From the NCBI GenBank assembly GCA_005281725.1, contig SSBO01000009.1:10287313-10351312 (forward strand): DNA of 64,000 bases, read 5' to 3'. A program made the translations under genes and the position numbers. Origin of the DNA: Wuchereria bancrofti (lineage: Eukaryota > Nematoda > Chromadorea > Rhabditida > Onchocercidae). Positions 25,800-37,993 of the stretch are shown piece by piece (position 1 is the first letter of the stretch; each line of letters starts with the position of its first letter). The notes beneath the pieces were generated by a model. It made no database searches. It saw nothing but the letters and a program-made list of their open reading frames with translations, and was not told where the DNA came from.

Positions 25800-26765
25800 A
25801 TATATTCAATAATAAATCTTGTATTTAGTTAAATTGTATATTTAATAATAAATTGTTTATTCAATAATAAATCGTGTATTTAATTATAAATCGTATATTT
25901 AGTTGTAAATCGTATATTTAATTATGAATCGTACATTTAATTATAAATCGTGTGTTTAATTATAAATCGTATATTTAATAATAAATCGTATATTTAATTA
26001 TAAATTGCATATTTAGTTAGAAATCATTTATTTGATTATAAATTGTATATTCAATAATAAATCGTATATTTAGTTGTAAATCGTATATTTGATTATGAAT
26101 CGTACATTTAATTATAAATCGTGTACTTAATTATAAATCGCATATTTAATAATAAATCGTATATTTGGTTCTAAATCGTATATTTGATGAATCGTACATT
26201 TAATTATAAATCGTATATATAATTATAAATCGTATATTTAATAATAAATCGTATATTTAATAATAAATCTTATATTTAATTATAAATCGCATATTTAGTT
26301 GTAAATCATATATTTAATTATGAATCGTACATTTAATAATAAATCGTATATTTAATAATAAATCGTATATTTAATTATGAATCGTATATTTAGTTAGAAA
26401 TCATTTATTTGATTATAAATTGTATATTCAATAATAAATCATATATTTAATTATGAATCGTACATTTAATAGGAAATCGTATATTTAATTATAAATTGTA
26501 TATATAATTATGAATCGTATATTTAATAATAAATCGTATATTTAATTATGAATCATATATTTAGCTAGAAATCATTTATAAATTGTATATTCAATAATAA
26601 ATCATATATTTAATTATGAATCGTACATTTAATAAGAAATCGCATATTTAATTATAAATCGTATATATAATTATGAATCGTATATTTAATAATAAATCGT
26701 ATATTTAATTATAAATCGCATATTTAGTTAGAAATCATTTATTTGATTATAAATCGTATATTTCT
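25800..26765. repeat. ~21-nt satellite array, about 45 copies
   Basis: Nearly 1 kb of units close to AATCGTATATTTAATTATA, with variants such as AATAATAAATCGTATATTT and TTAGAAATCATTTATTTGAT. Segments of several units recur, showing growth by multi-unit duplication. It ends about 400 nt before the phosphoesterase start codon. Confidence 0.95.
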
Positions 26766-26960
26766 AGGAAATTTATATATATTCTTAGCAATAAATAATT
26801 ACGATTATGCTTTTTTTCTTCACCAAACTTTTTGTCATCTATTATAATTACATTAAATATTAATTGTGAAAAGAAAACAAATGATTGTTATATAATGATG
26901 ATATGTGGTTATGCATAGCAGATTTTTTACATCTTATTTAACAAAAGAAAAAAAAATTTT

Positions 26961-27179
26961 TTTTTTTTTAGGTGATCAAAGAATCAATCAATCTTCGATA
27001 TTGACAAAAGAAAGAAAGAAACTACTTAAATTAATACCATCGCAAAGTCTGAATTATATTTTACTGATGAGAAAATATCTTCAAATTCTTTATACCTGAA
27101 AAAAAAAAAAGCTGTTGAAATTTGATTTTTTTTTTAAAAAAAAAGAAAGGAAGAAAGAAACGTATAATAATAAGAAAAT
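26961..27179 (+). other. Possible 5' leader of the phosphoesterase gene
   Basis: A long T tract ending in AG at 26971 is the best acceptor upstream of the ATG at 27180, so spliced-leader addition or a leader intron could end here. The 208 nt that follow contain an open frame of about 42 codons to a stop near 27099, which is not in frame with the phosphoesterase and is probably leader sequence. Confidence 0.35.
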
Positions 27180-29600
27180 ATGGCGGAGCGAAATGTCATT
27201 CCAGTTGATTCACTATCACATAAACCAGTTGAATTATGGCGCAAATATTTGAAACAGGGACGCATTTCCGAGCCAGTTAAGCCATTGAAGTAAATTTTTA
27301 AAAAAAAATTCCGCTTCAAATTTCCATTAATTATCACAAAATTAATTTATTCATCTAAAAAGATTTCAATAATTGTTTGTCATTATCAGTTCAATTATAA
27401 TTATAATTACAATCAAAATTTTTGATTTTTACAGTATTAATAAAAAAGAAAAAAAGAAAATATTACCTTGTTTGAAAATGAAATTACTATTCAAATATAA
27501 GTATATCAGTCATAATTTTAGGCTTGATACACCAATTTTTGAAAATAAGGTACGATTTGTTTGTATTTCGGATACGCATGAAAAAATGGAAGAAGTACTA
27601 CCGGTAATACCGGACGGTGATGTTCTTATTCATGCTGGTGATTTTACAAATTATGGTGATATTGGTGAAGTAATCAAATTTAATGCCCAAATTGGTACAT
27701 TTTAAATTCAATTCAAACTATTTATATTTATTCAAAATTATAACTGACATACATTTTGATACAAATTAATTTTATTTTTGATTTACTAGTCATTAATGAA
27801 TAATTTTATAAGAGATAATATAATAAGTATTAGGAAAGGAAAAAATTATTTAAAGAAAAACATTTAATCTTACTAATATACTAATTCCTTTCTTTTACTA
27901 TAGCTATAAAATCATTTCAAATAGTTAAAAAAAAAAGAAAAATTATTTTGAAAATTTCTTTTTTAATAAATTATTATTCATTTCAGGAAGTTTACCGCAT
28001 AAACACAAAATAGTTGTAGCTGGAAATCATGAAATTGGTTTTGAAGACGGTGAAGAATTAAATGAAAAGCAACTTGCTGGCTTAAATATGCTTGGTATTA
28101 GTAAACCATATGAATTGCTAACAAATTGCTCTTACTTATGCGATCGACAAATTGAGGTTTTTCATTTCTTTTTTTCCTTTTGTTTACTTTTGTTTTGTTT
28201 ACCTAATTCATCATCTGTAACCTTTATTAGAAGAGAAATTAATAGATGACAATTTGATTATAAGATAATATATATTTAATTTATAAGTTAAGTTAAATAA
28301 ATGATGATAAATAAAATGAAAGATGAGAATATCAAAAAGTAAATTTGGAAGATAAAATGAAAATAATATGCATGTTTTTTTTTTGTTGTTTAAACTAAAG
28401 ATATTCTTTTTAAAACTAGAAAAAAAAAGCAGCCTTTGAAATGTTATTATTTCTTCTACCCATTTCTTTCTTTTCTTTTTATGTTTCTTAAAGTGTCGAC
28501 ATAAAAAAAAAATATCTGATAATTAATTAGATGAAAGATGAATGAACCTTCGTTGACATCGATGAATTCATTATTTGTTCCATAACAAAAGAAATAAAAA
28601 AAAAATTTTTAATGAAAAAAAAAGAAAAGAAAAAAAATCTATCATAGCATAAATTTTACTAAATTATCCTGTACAATTAAATTTTTGCAAATAATCAATC
28701 AAAATCTTTTACTGAAAAGATTTCAAAAATTTTTTCTTATTTCATTTTCCCCTTTTTTACTCGTTCTCTTTTCATTCCAATTTCTAAATCATTTTTACTT
28801 CGCATTTTTTATTTATAATAAACAAATAATAATTAGACTATTAGAAGTGAAAAATTATAATTGTATTTATGTAAATTGATTATTTAATAATTATTTATTA
28901 AAATATAAATATTTTTTAGATTTATGGCTTAACAATTTATGGCGCTCCATGGCATTTAATGCCAGGTTATTCATTTTATCGCTCACGTGGCCATTCAATA
29001 ATGCAAAAATGGAAAATTATACCATCTAAAGTTGATGTACTAATTACTCATACACCACCACTTGGTAATTTTCTAATTTAAAATTATCATTTATCAATAA
29101 TCATAACAAAATAACCCACTGTTTTTTTTTCTCTTTTTTCGAAAACATTTCAACTCAATATGAATTCATTTATTAATTTAATTCTTCACTTAAAGATTAT
29201 ACAATTAATTATGAAATAATAGTTGATAATTAATTATAAGACAATAATCTTATTATTAGCTTATCTGGGGTAAAACCATAAATAATGATTAAATTAGTAA
29301 ATGAATTTTATAAACAATAAACAATACTTCTGAGATAAATTATTTTTAGGACATGGTGATTTTAATGCTTGGAATAAATGTGATGGAGTATTAGCTGGAT
29401 GTGCAGATTTGTTAAATACAGTGGAAAAACGAGTGAAACCAAAATTTCATGTTTTTGGACATATTCATCAAATGCATGGTGTAACAACAAATGGTCATAC
29501 CACTTTTATTAATGCATCAATTTGTGATCATAAATTAAGGATAGAATATGATCCGATCATTTTTGATATTCCTTTACCAGCTGGCTATAGTAAGAATTGA
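27180..29600 (+). CDS. MPPED1/2-type metallophosphoesterase
   Basis: Five exons, 27180-27289, 27522-27694, 27987-28156, 28920-29064 and 29350-29600, join in frame to 282 residues, close to vertebrate MPPED2 (about 294). The calcineurin-like metal-binding motifs are all present: SDTH (53-56), HAGD (74-77), GNHE (107-110), THTPPLG (around 194-200) and VFGHIH (234-239). Further family stretches are RFVCISDTH, IYGAPW, ADLLNTVEKRVKPKFHVFG and the end PIIFDIPLP. The N-terminal VIPVDSLSHKP..QGR matches the start of vertebrate members, so the ATG at 27180 looks right. The family hydrolyses phosphodiesters such as 2',3'-cAMP in vitro using bound metal ions; the cellular role is unclear. The second His of GHIH is kept, as in MPPED1. 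The gene is convergent with the HMG-CoA synthase gene. Confidence 0.92.
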
Positions 29601-30581
29601 TTTCTTTTTTCATATACACTTGTATATGATTTATGAAAACAATTTATGAAAAATTTCCAGCATTATTTGCAAATGCAAATAGATTTATTTAGTCTTTTCT
29701 AAACAAAAATATTCTCATATTGATTTTTCTGATAATTTCAAAAAGCGCATCGTGTTTAAAGTTATATTAAGAAAGAGGGATGATTTCAGTTAAAAATTCT
29801 CACAAATTTTAATTAAAAAAAAAAAAAAAAAGGAAAAAGACTTGGAAATTACTTGTCAAGAATGGCATGGTGATGTAATATTCTAGAAATATATTTGCTT
29901 CATTTCTGGAATGTTTAAAAATACTGTTTTCATATATGCATCCTGCATAAACATCAAAATAAAAAATATGCTTAAAAATGGTGAAGAAAATGTAGAGAAG
30001 AAAAAAAAAAAGTTGCTTACCTGTATTTAAACTAATGAGAATGACAGCATCTTGTATTGTGAACGAAAAATTTTAAATTCTAGAAAACTTGTGGTAAACA
30101 TCATCCATTATTTTAACCAACTACTTACCTGTATTTAAATTTTAATTTAAGCTAACTAATAGCTACTGCATATATCATAAATATTGTTAACTTAAAGTAG
30201 TGATTTTATCCAATATAAATTAGTGGTAATTTTTTCATACACTTTCAACTGAATCAATACCTGAATTTGAAATGTTGAAGAAGTGTAATTGTGATGTGAG
30301 CTTTAACCGAACACATAAGTAATAAAACACATAAAACAGGAGTTAAAATCCACCGAAAATCATCGGATAAACTTATAAAAATAAATTAACGGATCAGTAA
30401 CACTTCACCTGCATGACAAAAACACTAAAACAACACACGAATCACTGGTAAGATTTAGAAAATAAATAATTTCAATCAAAATTCCAACCAGTGAAAATAA
30501 ATAAAACAACAGATTGCAAAGGAAATGATACATACAGGAATGCAATATTCTACAGCTACTTTCAAACAAACTACAGCAATC
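29601..30581. other. Convergent 3' regions
   Basis: This 981-nt gap holds the 3' UTRs of the phosphoesterase (plus) and of HMG-CoA synthase (minus). The sequence CTTACCTGTATTTAAA occurs exactly at 30016-30031 and 30124-30139. On the minus strand each copy reads as a strong donor (ACAG/GTAAG), but no coding exon ends there. No gene is seen. Confidence 0.6.
29958..29963 (+). terminator. Possible polyadenylation signal of the phosphoesterase gene
   Basis: AATAAA lies 358 nt after the TGA stop. In DNA this AT-rich the hexamer often occurs by chance. Confidence 0.3.
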
Positions 30582-33500
30582 CTAACTGGATGTTTGCGTA
30601 TAATATCGCCTGTACTTGTCGCCGATATTCATCAGATAATATGTATTAGGAAATAAGCTGAATTCATCCGTCAAATTATTTCTCACACCTTCCGGCCTGT
30701 ATGGAGCTGAAACGAACTAAAATCTCAAACAAAAAAAAAAAATTCTACATGAGACAAACATTTATAAACAATTATAAAAGTAATATTATAACAGTAGCAT
30801 ACTGTCACATGTATTTCAATGATTGTATTTAGATTTTTCATTAGTCAAACTCTTTTATTTCTATAAATACGTACGAACTAGAAAAAGAATTCAAAGTCTC
30901 GAGAGACAAATACAGATATTCCAGAAAATATTGTACCTGCACTTGACAGAAGTTTTTCCCTAAGAGCCAAAATTTCGTTATAACGTTTTGGATGTACGCA
31001 TAAACGTTCTTCCAATAATGCTACAGCTGCATTTGCGCTCTGTTTTATTTGAGTACACTGATCTCTAGTATCTGAAAAATATACAAATGAAATTGACTGA
31101 ACTGATTTATATCGATTACATCAATTCCAAATCAATCAAAAAATTAAAAAAAAAAAAAAGGAGAGAGTCTCAACCTTTTGCATTATATTAAATTAAAAAG
31201 CTTATGAGGAATGATACTACAAAAGCTAGAAATTCCTAAAGAGAATAAAGGAGAATAAAACGTAAGATTTTCAAGCTTTATTTCACTATCTTAAAAAAAA
31301 AAACAAAGGAAAAAACCTGGAAGAAGTCCTAGGCGCGAAGAAAAACAGAAACTACTAATACCTGATATAAAGTCACCAACCCTTTTCCAGTATTAATATT
31401 CGAGCAGAAAACATTGCTGCAGCTGCTCCGCTACCATATGAGAAAAATAAAAGTCGCTTGCCGCCTAAAGTGTTATCAATCGGCGAACTAAAAAAACAGA
31501 AAGTGACAGCTAGTGAAAAACTTTCACTATTAATTTGTTTTCTAGTAAAAAGCTGTTCTTTGTTTAATTAGTAGTGCAATAACTGGTTATTGGATGGTAC
31601 AAAATAAAAATTGAATGATAGCGGTTAAAAACAAAAGAGGCAAAAAATTTTCCAGGAAAATAAGTATGAAATATACAAAGGAAAAAGTACATAAAGCAAG
31701 AGCTGCCAAAAATGTGCATAATACACATTCTTAAAACTAGTTTCACCTAACGCATCAAGAATCAACAACAATTCCTTCACGTTCTCAAGAACGGGTAACA
31801 TAATACACTACAACATCAGCTGAAGAAAAAAAAAAAGAAATATCTTGAAACTTGCCAATAAAAGAAAGAAATCAGTTGCAAATAGAGTGATGCTGTATAT
31901 GTATTTCCAATTCGACGATTAAGTAACAAAAACGGTTCAGTCTTCTGAGCCCAAAGTTTTGCGCTTATTTGTGCTGTCATTTTTGCAAAATCACGACTCA
32001 TATAATTTAATTCACGAGGTTGAAGTAAAAATCTGAAACATCAATAATAGTAAACAATATATCCTTTTAATAATAAAACGATTGCAAAAAGGCTTGCAGA
32101 AAGGCTCCCATTAGATAATAAAGAGAATCGTTCGGAAATTTCTTTTTAATTCTCCCTTATTTAAATCGATCAAACATTGTTTTACCGAATATTTTATGTG
32201 TTACGAAGAAGAAAGCTTTTCAAAACCATAAACAATTAAAATGCAACGAATCTCATTATTTCAAAATATATTACTAACAAACAAAATATATCACTAACAA
32301 ATATATTCAAAAATCTTAAAAATCTAACGCTGAAGGTTTGGCCCGTATGGTATCTGTCAAATGATTGCTTAATCCACGCTTGAAATCAGCAAACGCCAAT
32401 ACACCAAAGGCCTTTTGAACAAGACGAGTAAACGGACAATGAAAAAACATAGCATCGAAATCCGAAATATTCACTACTGAAATTAAATAATATCCATCAA
32501 TCAAATTCTGACTTTTAATTTGAACTTAACTCAGCATCATTTGCTCGGAATATTGAGAAAATGGAAGGCAGTAATTTTTTATATTCTTAAGCTCAAATAC
32601 AAAAACACATACTGCAAATTTCAAAAATCTAAAACCTTCATTTCTTAATTTTTCAGCCTTTTGGCAGAATAACTTATAAACTTCATCTACAGCAGTGAGG
32701 TAAGCCTGTAAGCTGGCCTGTCCTTCGACAACAGGATACTCTGAAGGTACAGGTTGATTTGGTTTGTAGAAATCGTAAACATCAACCATATACGTCGCAC
32801 GAAGCCCTCTTTCAAACGACAATACTGCATTTGGACCAACTAAAGCTGCAAAGGCTCCAGCTCCTATAACAAAAAAGAAAAAAGTCAAACTTTAATAAAA
32901 AGGTCAATCATGTAAGACAAGGAATAAATGCTTCATCTAAAGTGAATTACTTCATGACAGAGAACGATACCTCATCCTCAAACTGAAGATTCCTCCTACC
33001 ACCGTTTTTTCGTCTATCGATTGCTTTCTCTACTTTACCAATCAAATTCAAAATATTCAAAACTGAAATCCTAAAAGCCAAATGGTTCTGCTTATGATCA
33101 TTTTAGTCTGTTTAATAATATTTTATAACAGAATACCTCCCGTACATCGTGCAGGTCCAGCATCATAAACTGCTATATCTGCCATAACGACAATTGCAAA
33201 CCGCTCTGAAATTAAACGAAATTTATAATAACGTATCGTTTGCTCGATAGGTATCACATAATATCAGGAGAATACAATCTATAAATTACTCACTTTCCAA
33301 TTCCCAATTAGCATAAATCCAATCAATGGCATGAAATAATGCTTGAGTGCCACCGTAACATGCATTTTTCACATCAACTCCTTCGATATCAGAATTCTCC
33401 TCGAATAATTTCATCAGTGAAGTTTTGACACTCTTGCTTTTATCAGTTAACGTTTCCGTTCCAACACAAAGAAAACCAATATCTTTGGCAGAAAGCTGCA

Positions 33501-34300
33501 ACATACAGTTTGTGAACTTAATTATTAATAGTATCGTCGGAATTCCTGAATACATTATCTTATTAAAAGTCCACTGTATAGTATCACTTAAAACGTAAAC
33601 TTATAAACTTCTACAAATAATCGTAAAAAAAATTCAATTCATATTTTTTTTAGTATAAAGATATTGCAAAATTAAAAAAGTAAACTACATTACAGGTGCA
33701 CAGAACAAAAATTATACATCATAATTTTTTAGTAATTTCGATACAACTGTTAAACAAATAGACGTAATATCTTCGTGATCAGCACAGAAACTCATTTCAT
33801 CTTGTCCAAGCCCAATGGTATATTTGCCTTTCTCAACATTGTCAAACTGAAAAAAATTTCGAAAAAAAAAATGCTATTTTTGTGTTATATAAAGTATATT
33901 ATTTTAAAGAATCCTTTTAAATACTTTCAAAATAGGTATATATGAAGCCAACAGAAAACAGTAAATTAGGAAGGGAAAGTGAAATAGCACGAGAACAGGG
34001 AAGAGAATAGACGAAGAAAAGGAAATGACACGATAAGATAGTAAAGGAAAAAAAAAAAGTCGTTGGAAAAACAATGGAAACAATTTGATAAAAGTTAATC
34101 TTGAAATCATATCATACAACGGTAAAGGCCAATCATAAACAAATACCTTAACATGAACTATACAAGTATGAATGCTAATAAAAAAAAAATGAAGCTACCG
34201 TTTCAAGATCCTTCTGGTTTATATATAATTTCGGAATATACAATTCTATACCACGTATGCCAACTTGATCCGCTAACCATAATTCCCTTTTTGGCTTCAT
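30582..34300 (-). CDS. HMGCS1: Hydroxymethylglutaryl-CoA synthase, cytosolic
   Basis: Eleven minus-strand exons: 34300-34199, 33846-33718, 33495-33294, 33205-33137, 32863-32636, 32476-32329, 32032-31852, 31807-31747, 31464-31381, 31071-30937 and 30706-30582, giving about 487 residues (vertebrate cytosolic enzyme about 520). The enzyme condenses acetyl-CoA and acetoacetyl-CoA to HMG-CoA, feeding the mevalonate pathway. Family blocks seen: [25 protein letters not shown] (Glu 91) with DKSKSVKT, the catalytic-Cys motif NACYGGT (Cys 123), [30 protein letters not shown] (His 256), SYGSGAAA and the C-terminal [12 protein letters not shown]. The Glu, Cys and His lie within ten residues of their vertebrate positions. 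No targeting peptide is seen, so it is cytosolic. Exon 8 (about 20 residues between YTASLY and GGKRLLFF) is the weakest part: it makes the loop longer than in vertebrates and follows a 44-nt intron. Confidence 0.93.
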
Positions 34301-34308
34301 TTTAGAAG

Positions 34309-34315
34309 CTGAAAG
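34309..34315 (-). other. Probable trans-splice acceptor of HMG-CoA synthase
   Basis: On the minus strand CTTTCAG ends 8 nt before the ATG at 34300, with a pyrimidine-rich stretch before it. This spacing is typical of spliced-leader addition in nematodes. An intron in the leader is the alternative. Confidence 0.55.
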
Positions 34316-36402
34316 AAAATCACAATATGTAAATATTATAAAATGTAAGGACAAAAAAACAAAACAGTAAAATATGATAATTTTTGCAAAAAAAAAAATT
34401 CTCACAATGAACAATTTAACAATTATCTTCTCAATTATAACTTGCTAATAGTGTTAATAAAACGAAAACAGAAAAAAGAGTTAATAACAACATATGTTAA
34501 CTAAACATATTACATAATTTATAATGATACATAGTACACAAAATAAAATGTCCTAAATTATTAATTAATTAAGATAGAATTTATAAAGAAATCTATAATA
34601 GCTAATTAGTCTTAAACCTTTAACTTAAGAAATATTAATTGAAAAGAACTAAAGATTGGAACTAATCCTATCAAATAGATCACTACAATTCGAGAATATT
34701 CGCTCTATTCTATTTCTTCGAGAGTACATCTTATTTATATCTTACTTACTTACTTTATGCTTACTTTACAGCCGAAAGTGATTGATACTTTTAACCATTA
34801 CTATAATAAAAAACTCTCTGCTATTTATCTCTTTTATAACTTTGCAGAAGTAAATACTCTTTCGAAACTTTCAATGATATCTCTCTCGTCTCTTCATCTT
34901 TCTCTTCTCATTCTTATATCACTGCTCATCTTTTACTCTCTCATTTCTCTTCGTTACTTATGCAATCATAACAATGACTCATAAATTCTTAATGATCTTT
35001 TCTCCTTCTCAAAATACAATGATATTTTTCCTCTCATTCAAAATATTTTCATTCCGTACAGAGTTACAATTAACAATTTTACTCTAAAACTTTAAACGAA
35101 TTACTTTAAATGATTCATTTTGAAAAAATCCATTTTAAAAAAATTACTCTAAAAGGATTACTTTAAAGAATTACTCTAAAAGATTCACTTTAAAACAATT
35201 TACTCTAAAAAGAATTATTTTAAAAGATTCACTTTAAAAGAATTTATTCTAAAAAAGAAAAGGAATACTCTGAAGGAATTACTCTGAAAGAATTACTCTA
35301 AAAAATTTAGTCCAAAAAAAAAAAATTTTTTTAAAGAATTACTCTAAAAAAGTTGAATTATAATAGTAGCAATTAGAATTACTCGTAATTTTCAACATAA
35401 AATTTGCCAATTAGCTAAGTTGAAAGAAAATTTTATAAAATAATCATTTGATGAATATGAATGAAATAGAATTGAAATGTCAAAATTTCATATTTTATTT
35501 TTGTCACAATTTAAAATTTGCAATAAAAAGTGCAGCACATTTTCCTGCAATTCATTACATTTAAAGTTTGAAAGAAAAATACAAATATTTCTTGCAAAGA
35601 TTTTTAAATTCTTTTAAAGAAAAAAAAATTGAAAAGAATTAAAAATTTTCGAAAGATTGAAAAGAATTTGAAAAAAATTCAAACGTTTTTTTTTGCAAAG
35701 ACTTTTGAATTGTTTGAAAAAAAAATTTTTTTTTAAATTATTTCCTGAACAACATTTTCCCATTTTTTTTTTTTTTTTTTGGAAATTGTTTTGTGATTAT
35801 TCTACTTTATTTTTTCATTAATTCAGAAAATTCCAAGTATTTTTAAATATTGTAATCACATTAAAAGAAACTTCAAGATAACTTCAAACAAATCTGTTTA
35901 GAATCATTTTAAAATTTATTATTTTTGTTAGAACAATACTGAAATCAAGAATTTTTTTTTTTTTGTTTTCCTATTTTTATTTTTTTATTTGTATTTATTT
36001 ATTTTTTTGTGAATAATAAAGATTTAACAAAGTGAAACGAATATAATTTTAAACTTTGAGAAGAATATGATTCAAGAAGAATTTTAGTATTTTTTTTAAG
36101 AATATTAAGAAATTGCTAAAAATTACACAAAATGCATCAATTTGAGTAATTAATTGAAATTTTTTCAACAAAATTTATTAAATTAATCATAATTTTGCTA
36201 TATAATTTTGTAAATTAATGCGCATTTAGTTCATTTCAACAGCTTTTTTAAAAGTATTTTTAGACAAACTATTAGTAGTATAATCGTTTTAAATAAACGA
36301 TAAATTTAATTAAAAAATTATTTCACCATTAAGTTTACTTTTTGTACGGTTGTATCCATTTATAACTTTTATCAAATAGATAATTTCAACATTTAATATA
36401 AT
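34316..36402. other. Divergent intergenic region
   Basis: About 2.1 kb lies between the HMG-CoA synthase start (minus) and the membrane-protein start (plus), and should hold both promoters. No core promoter motif can be separated from the AT-rich background. A plus-strand open frame at 34757-34984 is Leu/Ser/Ile-rich and has no splice context, so it is not called. Confidence 0.6.
35085..35345. repeat. Irregular ATTACTCTAAAA repeat
   Basis: About a dozen degenerate units of 12-17 nt around GAATTACTCTAAAAGATTCA. Spacing varies and copies diverge, so it is a decayed short tandem repeat. Confidence 0.75.
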
Positions 36403-37993
36403 ATGTATCGACCTGGTATTAATTTAATTTTACATTAATTGTTACTTCAAAATTTACTAATTTATGTTTTGTTTTTTCACTTTTATTTTTTGATAATTTG
36501 TTCAAATTTTTCAAAAAATAAATTAATTTCAGGCGCTATACTATTTTTGATAGCAATTTTGTTAATTAATGAAAATGAGAGTACAAATTTGGATATTGCA
36601 CTTGCATTTGCACGATATACTGGAGCTCTATTCACATTTGAGGAGGCTAATTTCTTTCTTTCTTTCTTTTTTTTTAATTTAATTTTTATTCTTTTCATTT
36701 TTTTTTTTAAAAAATAAATTTTCTTGAAACAAATTTTTTTTTTTTGTATAATTTAGGTAATTGAAGTAATGCCAAGTGTTAATAAACCATTGGATAATAT
36801 TGCTGATGCATTAAGACTTTCACCGCTTGCAATAGCTATGGCAAACGAATTTGCCTTTAATATTTCTAAAACATTAATGTAAATTTTGATCTTTTTTGTT
36901 TTTTGTTATCTTTTATAGAGTGATAATTTGTTAAGGAAGAATTTGATTGATATGAATGATAAGAAAAAATGATTGGAAATACTTAGTTGATTGAATAGAA
37001 AACTGATAAGAGATAAGAGTAATATATCCTTAAAAGGAAGAAAGATGAAAAAGTTAAAAAAAAAAAAACTTAAAATGATGAAATGATTACAATAACAAAT
37101 GCATTACAATAACAAAATAATATTAATTGGAATTTTAAAGATGAAAAGAAAAATATGAAATTTCTTTTTTTTTCACTAAAATTTTTCACCATTTGGTATT
37201 AAATAATTATTTATTTAAAGACACTTTTTTTTCTTAAAGATATTAGCAATTTAATTCATGTTTTGATGATTTTTTTTACATTGCAAATTGAATTATTTAA
37301 ATAAGTTTTTATAGAAAGCAAAATTTAATGATTCAATTCAGTTTTCATTTTCTAAAATTTATAAAATAAAATTAATAATTTTGTAACAGTTTAATACTTA
37401 GAAGTTTAAATTTCATGCCAATCTGTATTAACAAGAATTTAAATTAAATTTTAATGCAATTTTTTTCTTTCTCAATTTGATTTGATTTCAGGAAAATGGC
37501 ATTTAATCTTGTCATATTCGGTTATCTTATTCCTTCAGCAGTTATCATTTTAGTAACTATTATTACGTGTTGGTATATTCGTGAAGAAATTCGTAATCTT
37601 TATCCAATGCTCGTGCCGGTTTGTTAACAAATTTTTTTTTTTCGAAAAAAAATTAATGAAATAACAAATTAAATTATTTCCGGAATTTATGATTTGCTAC
37701 AAAATAATAAAATTAGAAATAAATGTAGGATAAAAATAAAATGCAAAAAAAAAAGGCTCTAATATGAATAATTAATCATATGTTTTTTCAAAAATTTTTT
37801 CTTTTGTTTAAAAATAAAAATTTTCATAAAATTTCAAAAATTTTAGTTCCCAATTGCAAAACAAGCATGTGATCGGTTTCTTCAACAAATGGACAAAGAA
37901 CTTATCAAAAAATTGAAGAAGAAACAGGAAGAGGAAATGGCAAAAGAAAGTATGACTGTAACTGACACTCAAAATACTTCAAAAATACGATGA
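36403..37993 (+). CDS. Single-pass membrane protein of unknown family
   Basis: Five exons, 36403-36415, 36533-36645, 36757-36878, 37492-37618 and 37847-37993, give 173 residues. I do not recognise the family. The N-terminus (GAILFLIAILLI, 5-16) looks like a signal peptide. Residues 17-88 form a non-membrane part with possible N-glycosylation sites at Asn19 and Asn77. A membrane helix spans about 89-112 (LVIFGYLIPSAVIILVTIIT), followed by a 60-residue cytosolic tail with a charged, possibly coiled stretch (KELIKKLKKKQEEEMAKE). By this topology it is type I. The 13-nt first exon (MYRP plus one base) was chosen because it alone gives an ATG, the correct phase and a donor (G/GTATTA). Intron 2 appears to be GC-AG. 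It is divergent from HMG-CoA synthase; nothing in the context suggests a function. Confidence 0.65.
36646..36756 (+). other. Probable GC-AG intron
   Basis: Exon 2 of the membrane-protein gene contains no GT between about 36610 and 36645, and reading on leads into a T-rich tract of Phe codons and a stop at 36715-36717. A GAG/GCTAAT site at 36645/36646 and the TTTAG acceptor at 36755-36756 join the two coding blocks in phase 0. GC donors are a known minority class in eukaryotes and have been reported in filarial worms as I recall. Confidence 0.6.

Noticed and set aside
25800..26765. Regular ~21-nt repeats that could suggest a CRISPR array
   Set aside because: The units are directly tandem with no unique spacers, and the window is eukaryotic; it is a satellite.
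27373..27521. N-terminal extension of the second phosphoesterase exon (open from 27373)
   Set aside because: Reading upstream from RLDTPIFENK gives a Lys/Ile-rich intron translation; the acceptor at 27521 joins in phase to the conserved N-terminal exon at 27180.
34757..34984. 75-codon plus frame after a TTTACAG site upstream of the membrane-protein gene
   Set aside because: Composition is Leu/Ser/Ile-rich from CT-rich DNA, it has no donor in phase with the exon at 36533, and the 13-nt exon at 36403 gives a better start.
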